A DNA stretch of 64,000 nt from Nocardia ignorata NBRC 108230 (GCF_001612905.1 NZ_BDBI01000023.1:1-64000), one strand, 5' to 3'. Positions 50,484 to 58,279 are shown, numbered from the stretch's first letter. The notes: generated by a model from the sequence alone, not told the origin. Numbers and translations are program-made.

Positions 50484-51050
50484 ATGGCCGAAGACGCCAC
50501 GACCACCACCCCCGCCGCGCCCGGTAAGGCGACCGTGGCGATCAGTGTCTCGTCGCTGGTCGGCGGTGCCGCCATCGCCGTGCTCGCCGTCGCCGCTGTC
50601 GTGCTCGGCATGCTGTACGGCTCGGCGCGCTCGGATGTCTCGGACCTGCGTGCCGAGGCCGCCGACGACGCGAAGGCCGAACAGATCGCCCTCGACTACT
50701 CCGTCGGCTCGGCAACGCTGAACTACCAGGACGTCGATGCCTGGGTGGCCAAGCTCAAGGCGGGCACGTCCACCGAGCTCGCGGGCAAGTTCGACGTCAC
50801 CGGCGACAAGCTCGAGGACATCGTCGTCCCGCTGCGCTGGGCCTCCACCGCCACCCCGATCACCGCGAAGGTGCTCGAGCGCGAGGGCCAGGTGTACAAG
50901 GTCGCCGCGTTCGTCGACGTGAGCACCACCAACGCGCAGAACCCCGACGGCCTGCGCAACACCGTCACCTACAACATCACCGTCGATGCCGGGCAGGACT
51001 GGAAGATCACCGATGTCGGCAGCGCCGACGGTGCCCTGCCGATGAAGTAA
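50484..51050 (+). CDS. Mce-associated-type membrane protein
   Basis: 188 residues. A short cytoplasmic N-terminus, one helix (AISVSSLVGGAAIAVLAVAAVVLGMLY, about 18-45), then an NTF2-like extracytoplasmic domain (ALDYSVGSATLNYQDVDAWVAKLKAGTS...). This matches Mce-associated membrane proteins, though no mce operon is near. It is convergent with desA1 across a strong bidirectional terminator. Role unknown. Confidence 0.75.
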   Translation: MAEDATTTTPAAPGKATVAISVSSLVGGAAIAVLAVAAVVLGMLYGSARSDVSDLRAEAADDAKAEQIALDYSVGSATLNYQDVDAWVAKLKAGTSTELAGKFDVTGDKLEDIVVPLRWASTATPITAKVLEREGQVYKVAAFVDVSTTNAQNPDGLRNTVTYNITVDAGQDWKITDVGSADGALPMK

Positions 51051-51063
51051 CCGGCTGTACGAA

Positions 51064-51101
51064 AAAGCGCCGCCGACCGGAATTCCGGTCGGCGGCGCTT
51101 T
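51064..51101. terminator. Bidirectional terminator
   Basis: 17-bp perfect stem AAAGCGCCGCCGACCGG / CCGGTCGGCGGCGCTTT around AATT, flanked by A- and T-rich tracts; serves the upstream plus gene and desA1. Confidence 0.9.
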
Positions 51102-51109
51102 CGTGAGCT

Positions 51110-52066
51110 CTAGACGCTGGCCATCTCGCGCTTCTTGGCTTCGCGAGCGAGCATGCGGTCGCGCTGCTCCTCGAACTTGACGACGTCCTGGCTCAGCTTC
51201 TCCAGGAAGTCGCCGAGGCGCTCGCGGGTGGCCTCGCCACGGGCGGTGAAGTCGGTGCGCTCGAAGATGTTCCACTTCTTGAGCACCGGCTGTACGACCT
51301 CTTCGAGGTGCTGACGCAGGTCGTAGATGCCGTGCTTGGCCATCAGCACGCCGTTGCGCCGGAAGTTGGGCATCCCGGCGCCGGGCATCTGGAAGTTCTC
51401 GACGATCAGCGAGATCGCCTCGATCGCCTGGTCGGGCGACAGGTCGAGCGCCGCGCCGCAGAGGTTGCGGTAGAAGATCATGTGCAGGTTCTCGTCGGCG
51501 GCGACGCGCTGCAGCATGCGGTCCGCGATCGGGTCGTCGCACACCTTGCCGGTGTTGCGGTGACTCACGCGGGTGGCCAGTTCCTGGAAGGTCACATAGG
51601 CGACCGAGTGCAGGAAGCCGGCGTCCACCTCGGTGGGGGAGGCGAACCCGTTGGTCATGTGGATCATGCGGGCGTTCTCGAGGGCCACCGGATCCACGCC
51701 ACGGGTGACCACCAGGTAGTCACGCATCACGATGCCGTGGCGGTTCTCCTCGGCGGTCCAGCGACCGACCCAGGTGCCCCAGGCGCCGTCCTGGGAGAAG
51801 TTCTCGGCGATCTCACGGTGGTAGGACGGCAGGTTGTCCTCGGTGAGCAGGTTGGTGATCATGGCGGCCTTGGCCACCTCGCTGAGCTTGGACTGCTCAG
51901 GATCCCAGTCGATGCCGCCCATGGCGGCGAAGTTGCGGCCCTCGTCCCACGGGACGTAGTCGTGCGGATGCCATTCCTTGGCCAGCGACAGGTGCCGGTT
52001 GACGTTTTCCTCGGCAACCGGCTCCAACTCCGTGAGCAGTTCGAGTTGAGTCAGATCCCTTGCCAT
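51110..52066 (-). CDS. desA1: Acyl-ACP desaturase DesA1 type
   Basis: 318 residues of the soluble plant-type stearoyl-ACP desaturase family. Diiron ligands are visible in TAEENRHGIVMRDYL (ExxH) and ADENLHMIFYRN (ExxH). In mycobacteria DesA1 introduces double bonds into mycolic acid precursors and is essential. ATG 52066 is chosen; upstream in-frame codons to 52117 do not look coding. Expected partners for electrons are not in the window. The 350-bp region upstream probably holds a regulated promoter. Confidence 0.93.
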   Translation of the reverse strand: MARDLTQLELLTELEPVAEENVNRHLSLAKEWHPHDYVPWDEGRNFAAMGGIDWDPEQSKLSEVAKAAMITNLLTEDNLPSYHREIAENFSQDGAWGTWVGRWTAEENRHGIVMRDYLVVTRGVDPVALENARMIHMTNGFASPTEVDAGFLHSVAYVTFQELATRVSHRNTGKVCDDPIADRMLQRVAADENLHMIFYRNLCGAALDLSPDQAIEAISLIVENFQMPGAGMPNFRRNGVLMAKHGIYDLRQHLEEVVQPVLKKWNIFERTDFTARGEATRERLGDFLEKLSQDVVKFEEQRDRMLAREAKKREMASV

Positions 52067-52117
52067 GTAAAAACCCTTCGCTGTCGTGCTTGCGGTCGAA
52101 CGTCGCGATGCGGCCAT

Positions 52118-52137
52118 ACCTTACGGCACCGTAGGTG
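52118..52137 (-). promoter_or_regulatory. Candidate desA1 promoter/operator
   Basis: TACGG-CA-CCGTA, a 12-bp dyad centred at 52127 (positions 52122-52133), overlaps the TAAGGT -10-like hexamer of the minus strand. desA1 is controlled by a TetR-type repressor in mycobacteria, so this is a reasonable operator candidate. The rest of 52067-52417 holds no gene that I can support. Confidence 0.35.
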
Positions 52138-52417
52138 TGATGCGAAACGCAACTGAGCGTAAAGCCGATGAAGTTGAACAACGCCACAACATCGGCAGTT
52201 GCCGGTAGGACGTACTGACGAGTCTAGGTCTTCGGTCCGCAGCGTAGGGACTATCGCTGTAGTGGCGGGGACGTTAGCGCCTACCGGGTGAACTCTTGGT
52301 GTAGCGGCGGCGGGAAGCGCTGTCGGCGAGGTCGTTAGCCTGTTCAGGGGCCATGACGCCGGCTCTTCCGGCGCGGCCTTGAAGTGCCACGTGACAGTGG
52401 TCACGGTGAAGTGATGG

Positions 52418-52490
52418 TGCCCCCTGTAGGACTCGAACCTACGACCTAGTGATTAAAAGTCACCAGCTCTACCAACTGAGCTAAAGGGGC
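52418..52490 (-). tRNA. tRNA-Lys (TTT)
   Basis: 73-nt cloverleaf on the minus strand: acceptor GCCCCTT, D-arm TAGCTCAGTTGGTAGAGC, anticodon loop ACTTTTAAT with TTT, T-arm GTAGGTTCGAGTCCTAC, discriminator A. It lies 350 bp before desA1. No CCA is encoded, as usual in actinobacteria. Confidence 0.97.
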
Positions 52491-53141
52491 GCGCAGCGGA
52501 GTCTAACCGACACCGCGCCCCGACGCCGAATAGTGTCCCCGATCAGCCCGGCTCCCGGTGCATCGGGACCGGTCGGCACCGGTAACGGCGGCGCGCCCCG
52601 GCGCGATGCCCGGCTGACGGGCTCGAGCACATGGCCGTTCCCACTTCCCGTCGCGACGTGTCATCGAATAGTGTTGTGGGTCAACAGGTTTCGAGCATCA
52701 GGAAAGTAAGGGGTGGTACCGGTGTCCGCGAGTGCGCCGCAGGGGGGCGCTGGACAGGCCAACAATGCTGTGCGAGTGCGATTTTCACACTCGGCGCCAC
52801 GGCTCACGGTTGCGCCCGGTTTGCCTGTCCGGAAAAACGGACCGGGTGTCCCATTCGCATGTTGCCGTTCGGGGAATGCGGGTACGGTGATTACCTGGTG
52901 AATTTCGAAACAATCACCGGGGCCGCACTTTCCGGCGCTCGGTGGTGGGTGCGGTGTCGCGGAATTCATCGGGAGTTCGATGTGCCGGGGTGAACGCGAA
53001 GGCGCGCGAACTCCCCGCAAAGGGGCAGTCGCTACCGCAGGAGGAGGCGGTTCTCACAGGTATTGAGCCCGAGTGTGCACCCCCTGTGGCGCACCCGGGC
53101 CGGCGAACTATACCAGCCGGAGGGGTACCGGCATTCGGCGA
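52491..53141. other. Gene-poor 650-bp region
   Basis: No frame with family-like composition was found. The frame 52631-52993 (+) has many cysteines and irregular codon use, and frames on the minus strand are comparable noise. Local hairpins exist: GGCGCTG / CGGCGCC at 52746-52798, and CGGTGATT / AATCACCG at 52885-52919. AT content is higher than in flanking genes. It probably holds promoter sequences for the TetR gene. Confidence 0.4.
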
Positions 53142-53167
53142 GTTTACATACCAAAAGTTTGAAAAAT
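53142..53167 (+). promoter_or_regulatory. Candidate autoregulatory element (ARE-like) before TetR gene
   Basis: TTTACATACC followed by AAAAG and TTTGAAAAAT. The left half ACATACC is the complement of GGTATGT, which recalls the half-site of gamma-butyrolactone receptor binding elements; the right half fits less well. TTTACA may be the -35 box. Located 70-95 bp before the TetR start. Confidence 0.4.
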
Positions 53168-53235
53168 AACCACAATTCGCGTCGCAGGTCTGTCATTGAT
53201 CGGCGGCGACGAGAAGGTTCGGAGGCGTTTCGAGC

Positions 53236-53907
53236 ATGGCACGGCAGCAAGAGCGGGCGCGCCGCACACGCGCCGCGATAATCAAGTCCGCGGCCGTCGA
53301 GTTCGGGAAGAGCGGGTATGCCGCGGCATCGCTCAACCGCATTCTGGAAGGTTCGCGCGCGACAAAGGGCGCGATGTACTTCCACTTCGACTCCAAGGAA
53401 GACCTCGCACGCGCGGTGCTCGACACCGCGGTCGAGCGGTACCGGCTGTGCGCGGAGCGCTGGCTGGCCCGCACCGACCTCGGTCCGCTCGACGTGCTGC
53501 ACGGCATGGTCGACGAGGTCGCGTTGCGGCTCGAGCACGACACCATCGTGCAGGCCGAGTATCGCCTGGTGATCGAACCCGACTTCCATCGCGACGCGGG
53601 CAACGGCGGTGGCCGCATCCTCGGCCGGGCCACCCGGGTGCTCGCGGTGCGCGCGATCGACGACGGTCAGCTGCGCGCCGATGCCGACCCCGACCGGTTC
53701 ACCAGAACCCTTGCCGCGGCGCTCGCGGGCCAGCGGTATCTCGTCGACCCGATCGGCACCGGTTCGGCCGCCGATCTGCGTGCCCGCTTCGCCGAGGTGC
53801 TCGAGGTGATCGTCGAGGCCATGGCGACGCCGGTGTGGATACAGCACTTCCGTACCGACGGCTGGCGTGCCCAAGCCCGCCTCGACGACCTCGGTTTGGG
53901 CGCCTGA
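53236..53907 (+). CDS. TetR family regulator, gamma-butyrolactone-receptor-like (ScbR/ArpA type)
   Basis: 223 residues. The HTH is in AASLNRILEGSRATKGAMYFHFDSKEDLARAVLD, with the KGAMYFHFDSKE block typical of ScbR/ArpA-type autoregulator receptors, followed by a ligand domain. No butyrolactone synthase (AfsA/ScbA type) or biosynthetic cluster is nearby in the window. ATG 53236 has GGAGG about 10 nt upstream. A GBL role is inferred from the N-terminal resemblance only. Confidence 0.8.
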   Translation: MARQQERARRTRAAIIKSAAVEFGKSGYAAASLNRILEGSRATKGAMYFHFDSKEDLARAVLDTAVERYRLCAERWLARTDLGPLDVLHGMVDEVALRLEHDTIVQAEYRLVIEPDFHRDAGNGGGRILGRATRVLAVRAIDDGQLRADADPDRFTRTLAAALAGQRYLVDPIGTGSAADLRARFAEVLEVIVEAMATPVWIQHFRTDGWRAQARLDDLGLGA

Positions 53908-53998
53908 CCAGGCGATTTGGAAGAGCGCACCGAGGTGTCATAAGCTATGCGAGCTCCCAACGGAAACGTTGAAGCCGCCCCGGAGAGATTCGGAACGA

Positions 53999-54071
53999 GC
54001 CCCCTTCGTCTAGCGGCCTAGGACGCCGCCCTTTCAAGGCGGTAGCGCGGGTTCGAATCCCGTAGGGGGTA
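53999..54071 (+). tRNA. tRNA-Glu (TTC)
   Basis: 73-nt cloverleaf: acceptor GCCCCCT / AGGGGGT, anticodon loop CTTTCAA with TTC, T-arm GCGGGTTCGAATCCCGT. First of three tRNAs in tandem (Glu, Asp, Phe). Confidence 0.97.
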
Positions 54072-54086
54072 CAGTCTTCGGACTGT
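54071..54086 (+). other. UUCG-tetraloop hairpin in tRNA spacer
   Basis: ACAGTC-TTCG-GACTGT immediately at the 3' end of tRNA-Glu. A very stable hairpin that may guide tRNA processing or protect the precursor end. Confidence 0.7.
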
Positions 54087-54101
54087 AGTGTAGGAAAGCA
54101 A

Positions 54102-54175
54102 GGCCCTGTGGCGCAGTTGGTTAGCGCGCCGCCCTGTCACGGCGGAGGTCGCGGGTTCGAGTCCCGTCAGGGTCG
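54102..54175 (+). tRNA. tRNA-Asp (GTC), copy 1
   Basis: 74-nt cloverleaf: acceptor GGCCCTG / CAGGGTC, anticodon stem-loop CCGCCCTGTCACGGCGG with GTC, T-arm CGGGTTCGAGTCCCG. Identical in sequence to the copy at 55533. Confidence 0.97.
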
Positions 54176-54180
54176 CAAGT

Positions 54181-54204
54181 AAGCGCCGGAGCAATCCGGC
54201 GCTT
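54181..54204 (+). other. GNRA-tetraloop hairpin in tRNA spacer
   Basis: AAGCGCCGGA-GCAA-TCCGGCGCTT, 10-bp perfect stem with GCAA (GNRA) loop between tRNA-Asp and tRNA-Phe. No U-run follows. Confidence 0.7.
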
Positions 54205-54233
54205 CGCGTATGGCATTCCGTACGGGTGCCTGC

Positions 54234-54307
54234 GGCCAGGTAGCTCAGTTGGTACGAGCGTCCGCCTGAAAAGCGGAAGGTCGCCGGTTCGATCCCGGCC
54301 CTGGCCA
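54234..54307 (+). tRNA. tRNA-Phe (GAA)
   Basis: 74-nt cloverleaf: acceptor GGCCAGG / CCTGGCC, anticodon loop CTGAAAA with GAA, T-arm GCCGGTTCGATCCCGGC, discriminator A. Last of the tandem group. Confidence 0.97.
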
Positions 54308-54313
54308 CAAAAG

Positions 54314-54349
54314 ATCCCCTCACCAGAGCATCTGGTCGAGGGGATTTTC
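54314..54349. terminator. Bidirectional terminator between tRNA-Phe and the quinone oxidoreductase gene
   Basis: ATCCCCTC / GAGGGGAT with inner ACCAGA / TCTGGT, followed by TTTT; A-rich on the opposite side. Confidence 0.85.
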
Positions 54350-54353
54350 GCGT

Positions 54354-55337
54354 TCAAGGGTGGAAGACGAGGCGGCCCACCGTCGTGCCGTCGCCGAGCC
54401 GGCCGAGCCCCTCGGGCACGTCGCTCAGCGACAGGCGTTCACTGATCAGCGGCTTCAGCTGGTCCGCGGCGGCGAGCCGGGTCAGTTCCTCGTGGCAGTC
54501 GCGGATCGCCTGCGGGTCGTATTGCTTGTAGAGGCCCCAGTGCAGGCCGATGATCGAGTAATTCTTGATCAGGGCGTGGTTGAGGGCTGGTTGGGGGATG
54601 GTGCCGCCGGCGAAGCCGATCACCAGGATGCGGCCCTCGAAGGCGATGCATTTGGTCGACTTGGCGTAGGCGTCGCCGCCGACCGGGTCGTAGACGACGT
54701 CGGCGCCGCGCCCGCCGGTGAACTCCTTGACGATCGGCACGAAGTCCGAAATGTGCCGGTCGATGACGAGATCGGCGCCCAGCTCGCGGCAGTACTCGGC
54801 CTTGTCCGGCCCGCCGACCACACCGATCACGGTGGCGCCGGCGGCCTTTCCGAGCTGCACGGCGGTGCTGCCGACGCCACCGGCCGCGGCGTGTACGAGC
54901 AGGGTTTCCCCGGCTCGCAATCGGGTGCGCCGATGCAGGGCGAACCAGCTCGTCTGGTAGCCGATGCACAGGGCGGACGCTTCGGCGTCGTCGAGTGCTT
55001 CGGGGGCGGGGAAGGCGTTGGCCGCGTCGAGTATCGCCATCTCGGCGAAGGCGCCGCCGGGCAGGTCGGTGGTGCCGACGATCCGGTCACCGACCGCGAA
55101 CCCGGTGACGCCGTCACCGACCGCGACCACCGAACCGCACAGTTCCACACCGGGGGTGAACGGCAGCGGCGGCTTCACCTGGTACTGCCCACGGCACAGC
55201 AGCACGTCGGGGAAGTTGGCCGGTGCGGCGAGCACCCGCACCAGCAGTTGTCCCGGACCGGCGACGGGGTCGTCGATCTCGTTGAACCGCAGCACCTCTC
55301 GTGGTTCACCGAGCTGGCCTACCTGCCAAGCCTTCAT
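54354..55337 (-). CDS. NADPH:quinone oxidoreductase (MDR family)
   Basis: 327 residues, zinc-free medium-chain reductase. NADPH-binding motif is AAAGGVGSTAVQLGKAAGATVIG, and KPPLPFTPGVELCGSV is the quinone-oxidoreductase block. It reduces quinones or enones with NADPH. ATG 55337 follows GGAGACAGC. Upstream (55355-55375) the minus strand reads TAAGCAAGCGCTCATTTA, with the AGCGCT core often bound by TetR-type repressors, so inducible control is possible. Confidence 0.9.
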   Translation of the reverse strand: MKAWQVGQLGEPREVLRFNEIDDPVAGPGQLLVRVLAAPANFPDVLLCRGQYQVKPPLPFTPGVELCGSVVAVGDGVTGFAVGDRIVGTTDLPGGAFAEMAILDAANAFPAPEALDDAEASALCIGYQTSWFALHRRTRLRAGETLLVHAAAGGVGSTAVQLGKAAGATVIGVVGGPDKAEYCRELGADLVIDRHISDFVPIVKEFTGGRGADVVYDPVGGDAYAKSTKCIAFEGRILVIGFAGGTIPQPALNHALIKNYSIIGLHWGLYKQYDPQAIRDCHEELTRLAAADQLKPLISERLSLSDVPEGLGRLGDGTTVGRLVFHP

Positions 55338-55532
55338 GAGCTGTCTCCTTACAGTAAATGAGCGCTTGCTTAGCTTGGCGTGCCGACGTTGTCGTGTCAA
55401 TCACAGATCGCCTCCGGTGACCGAAGTCTGTCGGTGCGTGCCGAGCGGTGACGATCGAGAGAGCCACCACCACCTGCGCGTTTCCCGAAACGGCAGCGAC
55501 CGGGGTACAGTCGCCCCGCGAGAAAGCAGCAA

Positions 55533-55606
55533 GGCCCTGTGGCGCAGTTGGTTAGCGCGCCGCCCTGTCACGGCGGAGGTCGCGGGTTCGAGTCCCGTCA
55601 GGGTCG
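55533..55606 (+). tRNA. tRNA-Asp (GTC), copy 2
   Basis: 74-nt gene identical to copy 1 at 54102, and the preceding bases (AAAGCA..AAGG) are similar. Its own terminator follows 6 bp later. Likely duplicated by local recombination. Confidence 0.97.
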
Positions 55607-55612
55607 CACGAG

Positions 55613-55645
55613 AAATCCCCCGTACCGGTCGGTGCGGGGGATTTT
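55613..55645 (+). terminator. Terminator after tRNA-Asp copy 2
   Basis: AAATCCCCCG / CGGGGGATTT, 10-bp stem with TTTT. It also lies just beyond the stop of the convergent gene at 55650. Confidence 0.85.
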
Positions 55646-55649
55646 CGCG

Positions 55650-56675
55650 TCAGCGGCGGTGGTCGATGCTGGTGATGCGGTAGCGGCCGGTCGAGATCTC
55701 GGTGGTCTTGATGGTCTGGTGCACCTTCTCGATGGCGGTGTCGCCGGGCCACTGCTGATGGATCGTGACGTGCCAGATGGATGTATCGGTGGAATCGCCA
55801 CGGGTGATGTGGGTGCAGTACTTGATGTCCGGCGGCAGGGTGGCGATGCCCGCGGCGAGGGCGGCCTCGTCGCCGACGTGGGCGTTGTCGGTGACGAAGG
55901 ACCTGGCCTTGGTGGCGTCGCGGTCGACGTAATAGCTGTACTCGAAACCGAGGATGGCGCCCTGGGGTGAGCTCGCGTCGCCGCGTTCGGCGCTCACGGT
56001 GATGGAGGTGGTGCGGAACTCCTCGCAGCCGGGGAGCGCGTGCGCGGGCAACGGTGGTGTGGTGCTCGAGGTGGGAGCTGTGATGTTCGACAGGCCGGCT
56101 TGCCTTGTGTCCGAGGCGGATCGGTCGCCCGGGCCGAGGAAGATGGTGGCGGCCACGCCGAGCAGCACGACGAACAGCAGTGCGCCGACCACGCCCTTGA
56201 TCGCGGCGGCGGCCTTCGTGCGGCCGTGGCCGTCGTCGTAGCGTTCGTCGTTGTAGTTCTTGCGTGGCCTGCGTGCGATGGGGCCGCCGCCGCCGAAATC
56301 CTTGAGCTTGGGCAACACCGGCATCTCCACGTGGTCACCGCTCTGCTCGGTGGCGGTCGTCGTCGCCCAGTCGTTCCAATCCACATCGTCGTGGCGTGCC
56401 GGTTCGACGGGGATGTCGGCGTCGGTCCAGTCGTTCCAGTCGCCGGTGAACCCGTCGTCGTCCTCGTCGGGGTGGCGGTAGACGGGTTCCGGCAGCAGCG
56501 GCGGCGCCGGGGCGTCGGTGAACGGTTCCGGTTCCGGCGGCGGCCACATCTCCGGGTTGGTCCCGATGGTCTGCGGCTCGGCCTCGCGCCGCCGCCTGCG
56601 CCGTCGTTTACCCTGCGGACGACGGCGCCCGGTGGCGTCCGGCGACGAGAAATAGGCACCGAACGGGTTGTCCAT
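55650..56675 (-). CDS. Single-pass membrane protein of a type VII-associated module, function unknown
   Basis: 341 residues. A long cytoplasmic part with an Arg run (24-30), Pro-rich stretch (44-62) and two DWNDW repeats (about 79 and 99), one helix (159-180), then an extracytoplasmic domain of about 155 residues with a likely disulfide (Cys in LPGCEEF and in IKYCTH). No family recognised. It follows the 428-residue gene by 9 bp (stop 56685, start 56675), so it belongs to the operon begun by the EspC-like gene and may anchor or chaperone its partners. Confidence 0.72.
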   Translation of the reverse strand: MDNPFGAYFSSPDATGRRRPQGKRRRRRRREAEPQTIGTNPEMWPPPEPEPFTDAPAPPLLPEPVYRHPDEDDDGFTGDWNDWTDADIPVEPARHDDVDWNDWATTTATEQSGDHVEMPVLPKLKDFGGGGPIARRPRKNYNDERYDDGHGRTKAAAAIKGVVGALLFVVLLGVAATIFLGPGDRSASDTRQAGLSNITAPTSSTTPPLPAHALPGCEEFRTTSITVSAERGDASSPQGAILGFEYSYYVDRDATKARSFVTDNAHVGDEAALAAGIATLPPDIKYCTHITRGDSTDTSIWHVTIHQQWPGDTAIEKVHQTIKTTEISTGRYRITSIDHRR

Positions 56676-56684
56676 GCGCGCGGC

Positions 56685-57971
56685 CTAGGCGTTCGCCGGG
56701 ACAACTCCGGGTTGCCCGTGTTTGGGGGCGTTCGACGGTCGTTCGCTCTCCTGATCCTGTTGCGGGCGCGCGGCGGGTGGAATCACTCCGCCCTGCATCG
56801 GCTGCTGCTGCGCGGGTGCCTGCTGGAACGGGGCCTGCTGTGGCGCTTCGGGTTTGGGCGTCGGATTGGTCGGCGCGGGTGTGGGGGCCTCCGGTTTCGG
56901 TGTGGCACCACCGGAGTTCGCGCCACCGGAGTTCGCGCCGCCCGAACCACCCGGGTTCGCACCTCCGGAACCGCCGGAGTTGCCGCCGAGACCGCCGAAC
57001 AATGTGTTCGAATTGCCGTTGTTACCAGCGCCATTGGTGCCGGGCGCGGTCGTCGCGGGCGCGGTGTTGGCCGGTGTGTCGGCCGTACCGTCCACCCCGG
57101 CCGCCAGGGTGTCGATGCCCGTCGTCGCCAGCTCGGCGCCCTTGTCGATGCCGTGCATGGCGACTTCGGCGATCTTGTCGATGAGGTGCGTGCCGAAGCT
57201 GACACCGGCATCGATGGCCGCCGTACCGAGGCTCACACCGCCGTCGATCAGTGCCTCCTGCAACGCGATCTGCGCCGCGACCGCCGGGTCGGTCGTCTTC
57301 TCGTCGTTCCAGGTGGAGGTGTCGGTGCCGCCGGTGCCGAGCACGTACACGCCCGGCGCGACCTCGGTCGCTCCCGGAGGAACCGTCACCCCGTTGGTCC
57401 CGCCGAGATCGCTGGTGAGGCCCTGGGTGTCGCGGGTGTGCTGGTCCATCTCGGTGCTGGCCGCACCGACCACCCCGACGGCCTCCTGGATCGCCTCCTC
57501 GGCGAGCTCCACGATGGCGTCGAGATTGTTGCTGTTCACGGCGGGTGCGGCGGATTTGGCCTTGCGCCGGAACTCCGCGATGATCGCGTCCACCTTGGCG
57601 GCCGCGTTCGCCTGCGTCGTATGCGCCTGGCCGAGCAGAGTACTCAGGCGCTCACCCCGATCGGCTGCGGCCGACACCTCGGTGGCGGTCCGGCGCAGCG
57701 CCGGAGTCGCCGGTGCGGCGGTGTCGGTGGACTCGAGCGCGTAGAGGCCGAGCCGGTGGGGGTCCTCGGTGGCCGTGGTCGCGGCCGAGGCGGAGGTGAG
57801 GGCGGAGACGACGGCGGGATCGGGGTCGGCGGAGGTGTTGGTGCCCAGCGCCTTCCGCAATTCCAGCAGCGGCACCTCGAGCAGCGCGATCACCGGTTCG
57901 ATCTTGGCCTCGGCCTCTTCGGGGGTGATGGTGCTCAGGGTGTTCTCGGTGACGAGCGATTTCGTGCGCAT
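56685..57971 (-). CDS. Type VII secretion-associated protein with Gly/Pro-rich C-terminus
   Basis: 428 residues. Helical N-terminal half (1-200) with EEAEAKIEPVIALLEVPLLELRKAL and a second helical block ending NLDAIVELAEEAIQEAVG, middle part with GGVSLGTAAIDAGVSFGTHLIDKIAEVAMHGIDKGAEL (repeated G-ID units), then a disordered tail with NSGGSGGANPGGSGGANSGG-type repeats and Gln/Pro-rich end. Layout resembles EspA/EspE/EspB-type ESX substrates or their chaperones. Start ATG 57971 shares one base with the upstream stop (TGATG). No ESX core genes are present in this window. Confidence 0.7.
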   Translation of the reverse strand: MRTKSLVTENTLSTITPEEAEAKIEPVIALLEVPLLELRKALGTNTSADPDPAVVSALTSASAATTATEDPHRLGLYALESTDTAAPATPALRRTATEVSAAADRGERLSTLLGQAHTTQANAAAKVDAIIAEFRRKAKSAAPAVNSNNLDAIVELAEEAIQEAVGVVGAASTEMDQHTRDTQGLTSDLGGTNGVTVPPGATEVAPGVYVLGTGGTDTSTWNDEKTTDPAVAAQIALQEALIDGGVSLGTAAIDAGVSFGTHLIDKIAEVAMHGIDKGAELATTGIDTLAAGVDGTADTPANTAPATTAPGTNGAGNNGNSNTLFGGLGGNSGGSGGANPGGSGGANSGGANSGGATPKPEAPTPAPTNPTPKPEAPQQAPFQQAPAQQQPMQGGVIPPAARPQQDQESERPSNAPKHGQPGVVPANA

Positions 57972-58279
57972 CAGGCCACCTCGTTCTCGACCGCGCGCAG
58001 GCCTGCGGCCACATCCGTGTCGACGCCGGTGACGTCGTCGCCGAACCGGGTCAGGATGTCCTGGTAGGCGCTGACGAGATTCCCGGCCGTGCTGAGGGTT
58101 GAGGCGTGCGCGCCCGCCGCCTGGGTCCACACGGCGGCGAATTCGCGGCCGAGCACGCCCAATCCGGAAAGGTCGACGCCCGCCGCGGTGGTCGTCTGGG
58201 TGGCCGCGGTGCCAAGTAGTTCGGAAACCCGAGCTGCCGCACGCTGATAAGCGTCGAGCGCTGACGGGTCGAATGACAT
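57971..58279 (-). CDS. EspC-like (DUF2580) type VII secretion target
   Basis: 102 residues. Two helices expected from SFDPSALDAYQRAAARVSELLGTAA and WTQAAGAHASTLSTAGNLVSAYQDILTRF. The D-x-L/A-xx-Y and WxxA pattern, followed by a late YQDILTRFGDD, fits the DUF2580/ESX-1 EspC family. ATG 58279 (MSFDPS) is taken as start, with GAAGGGG 18 nt upstream. Such proteins are secreted by ESX systems as partners of larger substrates. Confidence 0.78.
   Translation of the reverse strand: MSFDPSALDAYQRAAARVSELLGTAATQTTTAAGVDLSGLGVLGREFAAVWTQAAGAHASTLSTAGNLVSAYQDILTRFGDDVTGVDTDVAAGLRAVENEVA

Noticed and set aside
52746..52798. Possible tRNA-like fold, with acceptor-like GGCGCTG / CGGCGCC and a T-arm-like stem
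   Set aside because: Only about 54 nt, no D-arm or anticodon arm, and no canonical T-loop TTC; best seen as a chance hairpin.
52631..52993. 120-residue plus-strand frame upstream of the TetR gene
   Set aside because: Irregular codon use, many cysteines, no ribosome-binding site, no family resemblance.
53940..55660. Genomic-island insertion at the tRNA cluster
   Set aside because: No integrase, no partial tRNA copy (att) and no composition change beyond the oxidoreductase; the copies are full tRNA genes.
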